A DNA stretch of 64,000 bases from Massilia sp. 9096 (GTDB lineage Bacteria > Pseudomonadota > Gammaproteobacteria > Burkholderiales > Burkholderiaceae_D). The position numbers and the translations under genes are program-made. Below the pieces are notes generated by a model. It did not search any database and had not been told where the DNA came from. It saw only the letters and a list, made by a program, of their open reading frames with translations. Location of the stretch: assembly GCF_000745265.1 (NCBI RefSeq), contig NZ_JQNN01000001.1, positions 2,232,001 to 2,296,000 on the forward strand, written 5' to 3'. The first letter of the stretch is position 1. Each line of letters begins with the position of its first letter. This document shows, piece after piece, positions 45,502-54,000 of the stretch.

Positions 45502-46992
45502 ATGCAAAAGCTGCTCAACGCTGCAACGACCATCACTTCCCTTTCTATCTCGCCCCTGGCCGCCGCAATGTTGATTTCGTTCGCCGCCGTCGGTACCGCT
45601 TCCGCCGCCACCACCCGTTCGGTCGGCCCAGGCAAGACCTATTCCACCCCGTGCGCCGCCTTCAATGCCGCCCAGGACGGCGACACCGTCGAAATCGCCG
45701 GCGGCAACACCTACAGCGGCGACGTCTGCGGCATCTACCGCAACAACCTGACCATCCGCGGCGTCAACGGCCGTCCGGTCATCAACGCCAATGGCGCAGC
45801 TGCCATGGGCAAAGGCACCTGGGTGGTCGACGGCAACAACGTCACCGTCGAAAACGTCGAGATGCTGGGCGCGCGCGTGAGCGACCGCAACGGCGCCGCG
45901 CTGCGCCTGGAAGGCACCGGCTTCACGCTGCGTGGCTCGTACCTGCACGACAACGAGAACGGCATCCTGTCGAACCCGAACACCTCGAGCGACATCCTGA
46001 TCGAGACCACCGAGTTCAGCCACAACGGCAACGGCGATGGCCAGTCGCACAACCTGTACATCGGCAACAACCGCAGCCTGACCTTCCGTTACAACTACTC
46101 GCACGACGCCAACGTCGGCCACAACCTGAAGTCGCGCGCGATCACCAACACGATCGTGTATAACCGCTTCTCCAGCAGCGGCCTGGGCCAGCCGAGCTAC
46201 GAGATCGACCTGCCGAACGCCGGTACCTCGTACATCATCGGCAACGTGATCGAGCAGCCGTCGGCCAACCAGAATCCGAACATCGTCGCCTACGGCGAGG
46301 AAGGCGCGAGCAATCCGGCCCAGGATCTGTACGTGGTCAACAATACCTTCCTGAACGACTACGGTTCGGGCGGCACCTTCGTGATGATCGGTTCGGGCGT
46401 GAGCAAGGCGGCGCTGATCCAGAACAACATCTTCGCCGGTGTCGGCAGCATCACCAACCAGGGCACGGCGGTCCTCAAGACCAACTACGCCAACGCGGCC
46501 CCGGGCTTCGTGAGCCGTGCGAACTACGACCTGCACCCGACCGCGAACGCGCAAGTGATCGACGCCGGTTCGGCGCCGGGCAATTCGGCCAGCGGCTTTG
46601 CGCTGGCCCCGGCCGCGCAGTACGTGCACGTCGCGTCGAGCCAGACCCGTACGGTAACGGGCGCACTCGACATCGGCGCGTACGAAGCCGTGACGACGAC
46701 CACGCCGACGCCGACGCCGACGCCTACCCCGACGCCTACCCCGACGCCAACGCCTACCCCGACCCCGACCCCGACGCCTACCCCGGCGCCGGCCCCGGTC
46801 ACCTGGAGCGCATGCGCCATCCAGGGCGGCACCTGCAACTTCAGCGGCACGCGCCAGGTCCGTTTCGGCGTCAATGGTGTCTACGTGACCAAGACGGCAA
46901 CCCGTTCGATCGCCTGCACCGTGGCCGCATTCGGCGCGGATCCGGCGCCGCGTTCGGTCAAGCTCTGCTACTACTCGAGCGCCGTCCAGTAA
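45502..46992 (+). CDS. Secreted right-handed beta-helix protein with Pro-Thr linker and C-terminal module
   Basis: A 496-residue secreted protein. Signal peptide to about residue 35 (cleavage after ASA). Residues about 40-395 form repeated short strands with Asn/Gly turns (NNVTVENVEMLGARV, SLTFRYNYSHDANVGHN) typical of parallel beta-helix polysaccharide lyases or hydrolases. A Pro-Thr repeat linker follows at about 400-433. A C-terminal domain of about 60 residues (WSACAIQGGTCNFSGTR, with VRFGVNGVY) is probably a binding module also found at the ends of other secreted carbohydrate enzymes. The substrate cannot be deduced. GAGGA lies upstream of the ATG. Confidence 0.82.
   Translation: MQKLLNAATTITSLSISPLAAAMLISFAAVGTASAATTRSVGPGKTYSTPCAAFNAAQDGDTVEIAGGNTYSGDVCGIYRNNLTIRGVNGRPVINANGAAAMGKGTWVVDGNNVTVENVEMLGARVSDRNGAALRLEGTGFTLRGSYLHDNENGILSNPNTSSDILIETTEFSHNGNGDGQSHNLYIGNNRSLTFRYNYSHDANVGHNLKSRAITNTIVYNRFSSSGLGQPSYEIDLPNAGTSYIIGNVIEQPSANQNPNIVAYGEEGASNPAQDLYVVNNTFLNDYGSGGTFVMIGSGVSKAALIQNNIFAGVGSITNQGTAVLKTNYANAAPGFVSRANYDLHPTANAQVIDAGSAPGNSASGFALAPAAQYVHVASSQTRTVTGALDIGAYEAVTTTTPTPTPTPTPTPTPTPTPTPTPTPTPTPAPAPVTWSACAIQGGTCNFSGTRQVRFGVNGVYVTKTATRSIACTVAAFGADPAPRSVKLCYYSSAVQ
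46696..46793 (+). repeat. Pro-Thr-coding hexanucleotide repeat
   Basis: Tandem repeats of ACGCCG / ACGCCT / ACCCCG encode the Pro-Thr linker of the beta-helix protein. The length is likely to vary among strains by slippage. It parallels the linker repeat at 7780-7833 in the GH18 lipoprotein gene. Confidence 0.8.
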
Positions 46993-47320
46993 GCGGCCGC
47001 CCGTCGTCTGCCGACGACAAACAAAAAGCCCTCGCGCCGGTAGCGGTGCGAGGGCTTTTTTTCATGCCGGCGATATGCTTTACCGGTACGCTTCCTTGTT
47101 GGCGAATATAGCGCGCTTGTCGGTGCCGTGATCGGTCAGCGACAGCACACCTGGTCAATGCCGACGTTGATCAGGTCGAAGGCTGGGGTTCTGGCGTCTT
47201 GGGATCTCGTCGCTGCGCGTCTGAGCGATGCCGCACAGACGCAAACCGGCATGGGGGTCAACGTTGCTTCGATTAGTCTTCGGTAAATGTTCGCGGGATC
47301 GATCCCTCTAGGAAAACAAG
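46993..47320. other. Intergenic region after the beta-helix gene
   Basis: About 328 bases. It contains the terminator at 47023-47062. A 42-residue frame at 47158-47286 has no ribosome site or recognisable motif. Nothing else is seen. Confidence 0.3.
47023..47062 (+). terminator. Rho-independent terminator
   Basis: AGCCCTCGC (47027-47035) pairs with GCGAGGGCT (47048-47056), followed by a run of T and preceded by a run of A, so it could act in both directions. Confidence 0.9.
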
Positions 47321-48301
47321 ATGCCAAATGATTTCAACGACTTGCTTCCAACGCGGCTACTCCGTGCTGCCGCCCCACCCCGGCCCATGGACGGTTTCGA
47401 CAGCGTCCAGATCGATGACGTGCGGCTGGCTGATGTACTGTCGCCGAATGCCCAGCTCATCGTCCTTTATCAGGGAACGGTACATGCAGAGGGGCCGGCC
47501 TGGCAAGATTCGCAGCGGCGCCTGGTATGGTCGGACGTGCCCAACCGCCGCTTGCTGGGCTGGTATCCGGACGGGCATGTCGAAGTGTTGATCGATGGCA
47601 CCTGGTTCATGAATGGCAACGCCGTGCAGGCTGACGGTACCCTCGTTCACTGCGAACACGGTCGGCGCTGCATCAGCCGCGGCGGCGACTACGACAATCT
47701 GCCCGAGCCGATCGTCACCCACTACCAGGGCAAACGGCTCAACTCTCCGAACGACGTTGCGGTAGCACCCGACGGCGCGATCTGGTTTACCGACCCCTGG
47801 TTCGGCATCCTCATGCCGAACCAGGGTGCTCTGGCCGAACCGGAACTGGACCACTGCAGCGTCTACCGCTTCGACCCGCAGAGCGGCGATCTGCGACGTA
47901 TGGCTGATTTCGAGCAACCGAACGGCATCGCGGTGTCCAACGACGGCGCAACGCTGTATGTCTCCGATACGTCGCTCTCGCTGGGCGATGTGCCCGGTCA
48001 GCGCGCCGGCGCCAAGCACGAGATTGTCGCCTTCGATGTCGCGCAGGACGGCGCGCTCTCCAACCGACGCTTCTTCTGTCACACCGATCACGGTGCGCCC
48101 GACGGTTTTGCGGTCGACAGGCGGGGCTGGGTCTGGACCAGCGCCAGTGACGGCATCCACATCTGGTCGCCCGATCGCTGCAAACTGGGCTTCATTCCGA
48201 CCCCGACCTCGGTCGCGAACTGCACGTTCGGTGGAACGGACGGGCGCCGCTTGTTCATCACCGCGAAAGAGTTTCTGTTCTCAATCGATCTGCTCGGCTG
48301 A
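47321..48301 (+). CDS. SMP-30/gluconolactonase family protein
   Basis: A 326-residue soluble six-bladed propeller of the SMP-30/gluconolactonase/LRE family (PF08450). Conserved blocks include EGPAWQD near residue 57 (metal-ligand Glu), NSPNDVAVAPDGAIWFTDP near 140, and PNGIAVSNDGATLYVSD near 200. It probably hydrolyses an aldonolactone, making a sugar acid. No signal peptide is visible. The GMC oxidoreductase of the convergent operon could supply the lactone. It overlaps the end of the VOC gene by 44 bases. Confidence 0.87.
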   Translation: MPNDFNDLLPTRLLRAAAPPRPMDGFDSVQIDDVRLADVLSPNAQLIVLYQGTVHAEGPAWQDSQRRLVWSDVPNRRLLGWYPDGHVEVLIDGTWFMNGNAVQADGTLVHCEHGRRCISRGGDYDNLPEPIVTHYQGKRLNSPNDVAVAPDGAIWFTDPWFGILMPNQGALAEPELDHCSVYRFDPQSGDLRRMADFEQPNGIAVSNDGATLYVSDTSLSLGDVPGQRAGAKHEIVAFDVAQDGALSNRRFFCHTDHGAPDGFAVDRRGWVWTSASDGIHIWSPDRCKLGFIPTPTSVANCTFGGTDGRRLFITAKEFLFSIDLLG

Positions 48302-49103
48302 ACTGGTGAAAGTGGCCGTCCGGGTCGCGCATCAGCGCGTCATGCGCCGAGCGCCAGACGATGCGGGTGGCGGCAATGTCATTGACCGCCAATTGCCCGG
48401 TATCGCTGACGCGGTCGCGATATCCCAGCAGTTCGATATGCGGTGGCGCTGTCGCCGGCTGCATCGGCACGATGTCGACCACGATACCGTCGATGCCATC
48501 GAGCACTACCTGGGTTGGGCCCTGGTTGAGCATCGGTTCGCCTTCGACCATGCCATGATGGCTGTAGAAGCGACGGCTGGCGGCCAGGTCGCGCACCGCG
48601 ATGGCACTATGGTCGATTCCCAGGATGCCGCTCCCTCGCCAGTCCGGATTGGCACCACGCGGAAATTGCGTGAACTCGAGCGGATGACCTTCAGGGTCGC
48701 GCAGCTTGACCGCGGTGACGCCTCCAGAGGACTGCGGAAGCGTGACCGGCCGCTCCCGGCTGATCGGCGTGGCGCCGGCGTCGCGGGCACGATTCCACGC
48801 CATGTGCGCGTCGTCGGTGACGAGTGCGAAATGCTGGAAGATCCGGTCTGACGCGCTCCGCTCAGTCGGGTACGGACGTCCGGACAGGGCGTAGCAATCC
48901 AGGTCGACGCGGCTGGTGCCGAGCGACATTTCAATGCGCATGCCGGTGCCGGAGATGCCCAGCAGCGCCATTTCGGCCGTAGATATCGGCATGGGGTCGC
49001 CGATGTCGAAACCGATTGCGCGGTAAAACGCAGCGAGGCGAGTCAGGTCCGCGGTGACCAGCCGAAAACCGGCGATGGCGCCAAACTTCAGGTCAGATGA
49101 CAT
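48258..49103 (-). CDS. VOC family (glyoxalase-like) protein with two modules
   Basis: A 281-residue protein with two vicinal-oxygen-chelate modules (about residues 8-135 and 155-275). The first has FRLVTADLTRLAAFYRAIGF and the second GIDHSAIAVRDLAASRRFY, with RDPEGHPLEF and RDPDGHFHQF closing each. It probably binds a divalent metal and acts as a dioxygenase, isomerase or lyase. The start ATG at 49103 lies within the upstream cupin gene (16-base overlap). It is the last gene of the GMC-DoxX-cupin-VOC operon. Confidence 0.83.
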   Translation of the reverse strand: MSSDLKFGAIAGFRLVTADLTRLAAFYRAIGFDIGDPMPISTAEMALLGISGTGMRIEMSLGTSRVDLDCYALSGRPYPTERSASDRIFQHFALVTDDAHMAWNRARDAGATPISRERPVTLPQSSGGVTAVKLRDPEGHPLEFTQFPRGANPDWRGSGILGIDHSAIAVRDLAASRRFYSHHGMVEGEPMLNQGPTQVVLDGIDGIVVDIVPMQPATAPPHIELLGYRDRVSDTGQLAVNDIAATRIVWRSAHDALMRDPDGHFHQFSRADRLRTETLSR

Positions 49104-49546
49104 GGCACACGCTCGGGAGGCACATGACACTGCACCGTCATCAGGCAACACGGTTCGTCGCCGACGGTGCCGGAGCGGTGGCCTTTCTTGCCGCCAGTGT
49201 CGACGCAACCCTGGTCCTCGCCGAACGAGAATTCACCGGGTCCCTGTTCGACGCGAGTGCCGTCCATACTTTCGACCCACCAGCGACCGGACAGCACGAC
49301 GATCCATTGCGGGGCCGGATTCTCATGCCACTCGCCGACCCAGCCGGCCGGTTGCACGGTAAAGACGACGGTCGCCTCGCCACGCGCCAATGCATTGATC
49401 CACTGCGGGGCCGAGGAACCGATGCCCTTCAGGCTGTAATTGGTCAGCGCACAACGCGTTTGATGGCTTACACCCTGTTCATCGACATACAGGTGCGAAT
49501 AACTTACGGAAGGCTTGGGACCGGGATTGGAAGTTTGATTGCTCAT
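49088..49546 (-). CDS. Cupin-fold protein
   Basis: A 152-residue small protein with a cupin-like core: EWHENPAPQWIVVLSGRWWV (about residues 70-89) followed by PGEFSFGEDQ. It may be an isomerase, decarboxylase or binding protein; no clear metal triad beyond this is assigned. The start ATG at 49546 overlaps the stop of the DoxX gene by four bases, and it overlaps the VOC gene at the other end. Confidence 0.75.
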   Translation of the reverse strand: MSNQTSNPGPKPSVSYSHLYVDEQGVSHQTRCALTNYSLKGIGSSAPQWINALARGEATVVFTVQPAGWVGEWHENPAPQWIVVLSGRWWVESMDGTRVEQGPGEFSFGEDQGCVDTGGKKGHRSGTVGDEPCCLMTVQCHVPPERVPCHLT

Positions 49547-50007
49547 GAATGTGACCGGTAAGGTTGGCTGGAAGCCAGCGGCGAATGGAGAAACGGCGCG
49601 AGTCCGCTGCCATCGGTGCCGACCACGATCAGCAGGAAGGCGCCGGCAAGCGACAGATTCTTCATGAAATCCCAAAACAAGGTACGGCCGTGGCCATCGG
49701 GATCGGCCCAGAAATCGCCCTGCGCCCAGAAGCGCTTGTAGAGAATGGCCGTCAACATGCAAAAGCCGGCGATGACGAACGCACAGGCACGGTCGGCCAC
49801 GCCGGTCAGGACGCCAAGCGAACAGCCCAATTCGACGATAAGCCCGACCAGGATAGCGCCAACTCCCAGCACTCGCGGCTTGAAGACCTCCTGCGCCTGC
49901 CGCACTGCATGGTCAAAGCCAAACGTCTTGTCAATGACGCTGGATGGCATGAACAGCGCCACCAGCATCAAGCGCGCGACGAGTGCAACTCCAGCCGCCG
50001 CCGTCAC
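49543..50007 (-). CDS. DoxX family membrane protein
   Basis: A 154-residue protein with four hydrophobic segments (about residues 5-22, 45-68, 70-90 and 110-128) and the DoxX-type ARLMLVALFMPSSVIDKTFGF start. DoxX proteins are inner-membrane proteins linked to quinone-dependent oxidation or redox partners. It starts with a GTG that overlaps the TGA of the GMC gene by four bases. It could pass electrons from the GMC oxidoreductase; that is inference. Confidence 0.83.
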   Translation of the reverse strand: MTAAAGVALVARLMLVALFMPSSVIDKTFGFDHAVRQAQEVFKPRVLGVGAILVGLIVELGCSLGVLTGVADRACAFVIAGFCMLTAILYKRFWAQGDFWADPDGHGRTLFWDFMKNLSLAGAFLLIVVGTDGSGLAPFLHSPLASSQPYRSHS

Positions 50008-51566
50008 ATGCGCTCCCGGATGATGTCAGCGACCCGCAGTGCATTGGCAATGATCGTCAACGTCGGGTTCACTGCGCCAATCGAGGGGAAAAAGCTGGCG
50101 TCGGTCACATACAGGTTGTCGACCTCGTGGGCGCGGCATTCGAGGTTCAGGACCGAGGTCGCCGGGTCGCTGCCGAAGCGGCAAGTCCCGGCCTGGTGCG
50201 CCGTGCCGGATAGCGGGATGTCCTTGCTCAGGTACAGCGTGCGCTCCAGCAAGACGGCGGGCTGGCCGATCGCCGACAGGGTTTCCTCGAGCTTGCGTTT
50301 CAGTCGCTTGAGCGCCTCGGGATTGGTTTTCACGTAGTCCAGATGGACCTTGCCGTCCTTGTAGTAGACGCGGTTGTCGGGGCGCGGCAGGTCTTCGGCC
50401 TGCAGCCAGAAATTCATGGAATGGCGCGCGATCTCGGCAAATGGCATGTCGGGCAGCCACTCCAGCCACTCCGGTACGGCCTCGCCCTTGACCTGGTCGG
50501 CGTCGATGCCCGCGTTCATCTGGATCATGCCGAGCGGGTACTCCCAGTCGTCGCTCCCAAAATAAAAGTCGCTCAAGGCCATGGTCTTCTGGAATACGGT
50601 GTCGTTGGGGTGGCGCGTCACTGCCATCACGGCGCTCATTTCATGGCGCAGGTAATTGCGGCCGATCTGGTCGGAGCCGTTGGCGAGTCCATTCGGATGC
50701 TGCGGGCTGGCCGAACGCAGGAGCAGCAGCGCGGAAGACAGCGCGCCGCACGCGACCACGACCACATCGGCGCTATAAATTTCCTGCTGCCCCTTGCGCT
50801 CTACATGAACGGCGTCGACACGTCGCCCGCTCGCATCAGTGCCAAGTCTGGTGGCGTAGGCATTCGTCAGCAGCGTAACGTTTTTGTGACGCGCCAGCAT
50901 TGGATCGATGCAGACGACCTGGGCGTCGGCCTTGCCATTCAAAAGACATGGAAAACCATCGAATTTGGAGCACCTTATGCAGGTACTGGTGGGGGTCGCA
51001 AAACCATCTTCTTTCTGGTCAAGCAGGATTCCCAGTGGCAGATGAAATGGCTTCAATCCGATGCCGGTCAGCTTGTCGCAAAACTCGGCCACGTGCGGTT
51101 CATGCTTGACCGCTGCATAGGGATAGGGCACAGCACTTGGCGGATCGAGCGGATCCTCGCCGCGCTGGCCATGAACGTGGAACAGTGCCTCGGCCGCATC
51201 GTAATACGGCGCGAAATCGGCATACTTCAGCGGCCAGGCAGGCGAGACGCCGCCGGCATGGATGACTTCCTCGAAATCGCGTTCGCGCAGCCTTAACAAC
51301 GCAGCACCGTACACCTTGGAATTGCCGCCGACGCAATAATGCAGCTGCGGACTAAAGACCTTGCCCTCGACGTTTGTCCAGGTCTCGTTGACCTGATACT
51401 TGCGTTCGACGAAGACGGCCTGGGAACTCCAGTTCGCCTCTTCGCGCGGCAGGTAATCGCCGCGTTCGAGGATCAAGATGCGCTTACCGGTCGGCGCTAG
51501 CGCATGTGCGAGCGAAGCGCCGCCCGGACCACTACCAATAACGATCAGATCATAATGCTCAGCCAA
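50004..51566 (-). CDS. GMC family FAD-dependent oxidoreductase
   Basis: A 520-residue flavoprotein. The FAD-binding GSGPGGASLA is near residue 11; GGNSKVYGAAL and the C-terminal GTCRFGSDPATS and NPTLTIIANALRVADII match GMC oxidoreductases. It probably oxidises a sugar or polyol. The TTG at 51566 has GGGAG six bases upstream and gives MAEHYDLIVIGSG; an upstream GTG at 51605 lacks such a site. It is the first gene of the four-gene coupled operon (GMC, DoxX, cupin, VOC). Confidence 0.87.
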   Translation of the reverse strand: MAEHYDLIVIGSGPGGASLAHALAPTGKRILILERGDYLPREEANWSSQAVFVERKYQVNETWTNVEGKVFSPQLHYCVGGNSKVYGAALLRLRERDFEEVIHAGGVSPAWPLKYADFAPYYDAAEALFHVHGQRGEDPLDPPSAVPYPYAAVKHEPHVAEFCDKLTGIGLKPFHLPLGILLDQKEDGFATPTSTCIRCSKFDGFPCLLNGKADAQVVCIDPMLARHKNVTLLTNAYATRLGTDASGRRVDAVHVERKGQQEIYSADVVVVACGALSSALLLLRSASPQHPNGLANGSDQIGRNYLRHEMSAVMAVTRHPNDTVFQKTMALSDFYFGSDDWEYPLGMIQMNAGIDADQVKGEAVPEWLEWLPDMPFAEIARHSMNFWLQAEDLPRPDNRVYYKDGKVHLDYVKTNPEALKRLKRKLEETLSAIGQPAVLLERTLYLSKDIPLSGTAHQAGTCRFGSDPATSVLNLECRAHEVDNLYVTDASFFPSIGAVNPTLTIIANALRVADIIRERM

Positions 51567-51866
51567 TCTTTTTCTCCCAGCGGGAAATGTGGTTGTCCTC
51601 GGCACCCAGCGTCATTCTCGGTCGGCATCAATACAGATAGAAATGCTGCTTAGAAGGATACAGAGTCCAGACGGTATCACATCGTGATGGCGGACGATTC
51701 CGCAGTTGAACCCGGCACAGCAACTTGGTAACCTGCAAAAGTCGTGGATGTCTCGACAGGCAGCCTCCGACCGGCTCCAATATAAATTACGAACAGGGAT
51801 GAACTGAATTGGCCAGCCGCATTGCCGACTCAGGCATCCGGAATATTTGAAAAGATTTCGGGGATG
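51567..51866. other. Intergenic region upstream of the GMC operon
   Basis: About 300 bases between the GMC start and the decayed SDR. It should hold the promoter of the GMC operon. I see no clear operator, repeat or gene. Confidence 0.3.
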
Positions 51867-52386
51867 TTAAATGCGCGCCAGCCTGCCACCATCCACCAGC
51901 ACTGAAGCACCCTGAACAAACCGCGACTGTTTCCACACCAGGAACGCAACCACGTCTGCAATATCGTCGGGCTCACCGACGTCACGTTTTTCGATAACCT
52001 CGATCCCGGCCTTCACGTTTGGGTTATCCCACAGCATTGGAGTGTCGATAGCGCCCTGCGGGATCGCATTTACCCGGATACCCTTGGGCTTGCCTTTTAT
52101 TGCAGCCGAGCGCGTCAACCAGAGCAGCGCCGCTTTTGCAGCCGCATACGGCGCCACCATGGGTTCGGTTTCGATAGCATGCACGCTAGCGATGTTGACA
52201 ATCACGCCGCCCTCCTTCATGCGCAAAAACGCCTGTTTGATGAAATAAGAGCTCGATGAGGTCGACGTTGAGTATGCGCATCCAGTCTTCACCACGCGCT
52301 GGTCCCGCCGCGAAGCAGCCGCCGAGCAATGGAGAGACCGATGCCGCCTGCAGCACCAGCGACGATAGCGACCTTATTTTCCGAAT
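51867..52386 (-). pseudogene. Decayed short-chain dehydrogenase
   Basis: Parts of one SDR lie in three frames. An N-terminal piece (about 52297-52386) reads NKVAIVAGAAGGIGLSIARR but has no start in frame. After an apparent deletion of about 60 codons, a second frame reads DWMRILNVDLIE. After a frameshift, a third reads SSYFIKQAFLRMKEGG and continues through YAAAKAALLWLTRSAA to ASVLVDGGRLARI. The cofactor loop and NNAG motif are lost. It lies between the GMC operon and the GH1-like gene and may once have acted with them. Confidence 0.8.
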
Positions 52387-52393
52387 CATGGGC

Positions 52394-53701
52394 CTACTCC
52401 GTATTTTTGGGTGCGGCGGCGGAGGCAGCTTCGCTGCCTCCATCGGTTGCGGCCGGCGCCGCCATGGGCACCGTGTCCGGGTAGTCGTTCGGAAGCGCGA
52501 TCGGCACTTGCAAGCACGCGCTCTGGGTTGGCAGCACCTTGCCCCAGGCGCGGATCAAGTCGCGATAGGCTACGCCAACAGGACGAATATTTCGGTCCAG
52601 GTCGAACAAGCCAAGGGGATTGACCCTGCCATTGTTTTCGCGCAGAGCGGTATCCCAGTCGACCTGATCCGTCAGTGAATACCATGTGAAACCAACCACT
52701 GGTACGCCGCTGTTGCGGATGCTGAGCACATTTGCCCATTCCTTGCGCAGCCAGCGCACGGCTTCATCGCCGGCCGGCCCCTGAGCCAAGTTGGTTTCCG
52801 TATGCATCACGGGAAGCCGGTAGCGGTCGAAGTACTGCTGGGTGATCGTGGCGTAGCCGAATATCTCGCCGGACGCAGATGTGCCACCGTCCGCGTTCAC
52901 GTGATGTTCATTAGTTTGGTAGTAGTCATTGCCCATAATGCAATGATGCTTGAGATTGTTGTCGAGGAAAAAATGGTACTCCTCGCGCGTCATCCCGTTG
53001 TCCATCAGATACTCGTACATCTGGGAATCGACCCGGCGACCATAGTTGAGGTCGAGCGAAAGAAATCGCGTGGCGTTTTTGATTTCGGCCATGCCAATGG
53101 CCTCAGGGCTCTCGGCGTGAAAGTACTCGCTGGATTCGCTTTGCACGAACAGGGCATCCGGCCGAACTTCCAGGATTTCGCGCATTGCAACGATATTTGC
53201 CTTGACGATGTACTTGAGCGCCGTCACGAATGCGCGATCGGTAGTCATTTGTTCGTTCCACCAGCCATACAAGGCCGAGAAGATCGCGCAAATCGACATC
53301 TCGTTAACGGGTGTGTAGAGCTGTACCCAAGGAAAACGCTCGGCAAAGGCTCGAGCATAGTCCGCGAACAGCGCAGGAAAGTCCGGGTTCTGGAAGTTGC
53401 CGATCCAGTCGGGCACACCAAAATGGCATAAGTCGACGATAACAACCATGTTTCGACGGCGCAGATCGCCGAGGGTCTCGTCGGCGAAAGCCCAGTCGTA
53501 GCGATTCGGCCCACGCCATGTCAGGTGCAGCGGTGGCCCGTAACGCAGGACGCGGATGCCGAGTTCCTGCACGAGGTCGAAATCTTTACGCCAATACTTG
53601 TAATGACCGCATTTCGCCATCTCGTCGACACGGATTTTCCCATCGCCGATGGTGGGAATGCTGTTCTCAATACCGGTCGCGAACATAAATCCCGTGTACA
53701 A
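52394..53701 (-). CDS. GH1-like glycoside hydrolase
   Basis: A 435-residue protein resembling family 1 beta-glucosidases. The acid/base region appears as LYTPVNEMSI and the nucleophile region as VMHTETNLA, variants of TxNEP and TENG, so the two Glu residues seem present. The loop GFTWYSLTDQVDWD is typical for GH1. No signal peptide is visible. The Ala/Pro-rich C-terminus is unusual. I choose the TTG at 53701 because GAGGAG lies six bases upstream; ATG 53686 is 21 bases from that site. The gene is divergent from dctA. Confidence 0.72.
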   Translation of the reverse strand: MYTGFMFATGIENSIPTIGDGKIRVDEMAKCGHYKYWRKDFDLVQELGIRVLRYGPPLHLTWRGPNRYDWAFADETLGDLRRRNMVVIVDLCHFGVPDWIGNFQNPDFPALFADYARAFAERFPWVQLYTPVNEMSICAIFSALYGWWNEQMTTDRAFVTALKYIVKANIVAMREILEVRPDALFVQSESSEYFHAESPEAIGMAEIKNATRFLSLDLNYGRRVDSQMYEYLMDNGMTREEYHFFLDNNLKHHCIMGNDYYQTNEHHVNADGGTSASGEIFGYATITQQYFDRYRLPVMHTETNLAQGPAGDEAVRWLRKEWANVLSIRNSGVPVVGFTWYSLTDQVDWDTALRENNGRVNPLGLFDLDRNIRPVGVAYRDLIRAWGKVLPTQSACLQVPIALPNDYPDTVPMAAPAATDGGSEAASAAAPKNTE

Positions 53702-54000
53702 ACTGCTCTCCTCAAGCTGATCACAAGGCCAGCATACCGGAGCACGGAGGAACTCAACATTGCAAGCTGTCCATCCAGGAGCGTCGAGCGCAACAGTATG
53801 ATCGCGACCGCTTTCGCCAGTCAGGTTGGTGATTTGCGAACGCAGCATCTCATTGGTCGCCCTGTCGGATATTCAAAACACACATATCAGGTAGTCAGGT
53901 ATAGACGACGCACGTTCTTTCCCCTGTGACAGAATCGCATTTACAAACTGTCTGAGCTCGGGGTAACCCGGCTATAGGACGGGTAAACAGGAGACATACG
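53702..54000. promoter_or_regulatory. Divergent promoter region of the GH1-like gene and dctA
   Basis: About 300 bases. It must contain the promoters of both genes; I see no clear palindrome. AGGAGACA lies directly upstream of the dctA ATG. Confidence 0.35.

Noticed and set aside
45403..46629. A 408-codon frame antisense to the beta-helix gene
   Set aside because: The Val/Arg-rich composition is the mirror of the repeated Asn/Thr/Gly codons of the real gene.
46696..46793. CRISPR-like or minisatellite array
   Set aside because: The repeats are in-frame Pro-Thr linker codons inside a secreted protein; no spacer-repeat structure exists, and no CRISPR array is seen in the window.
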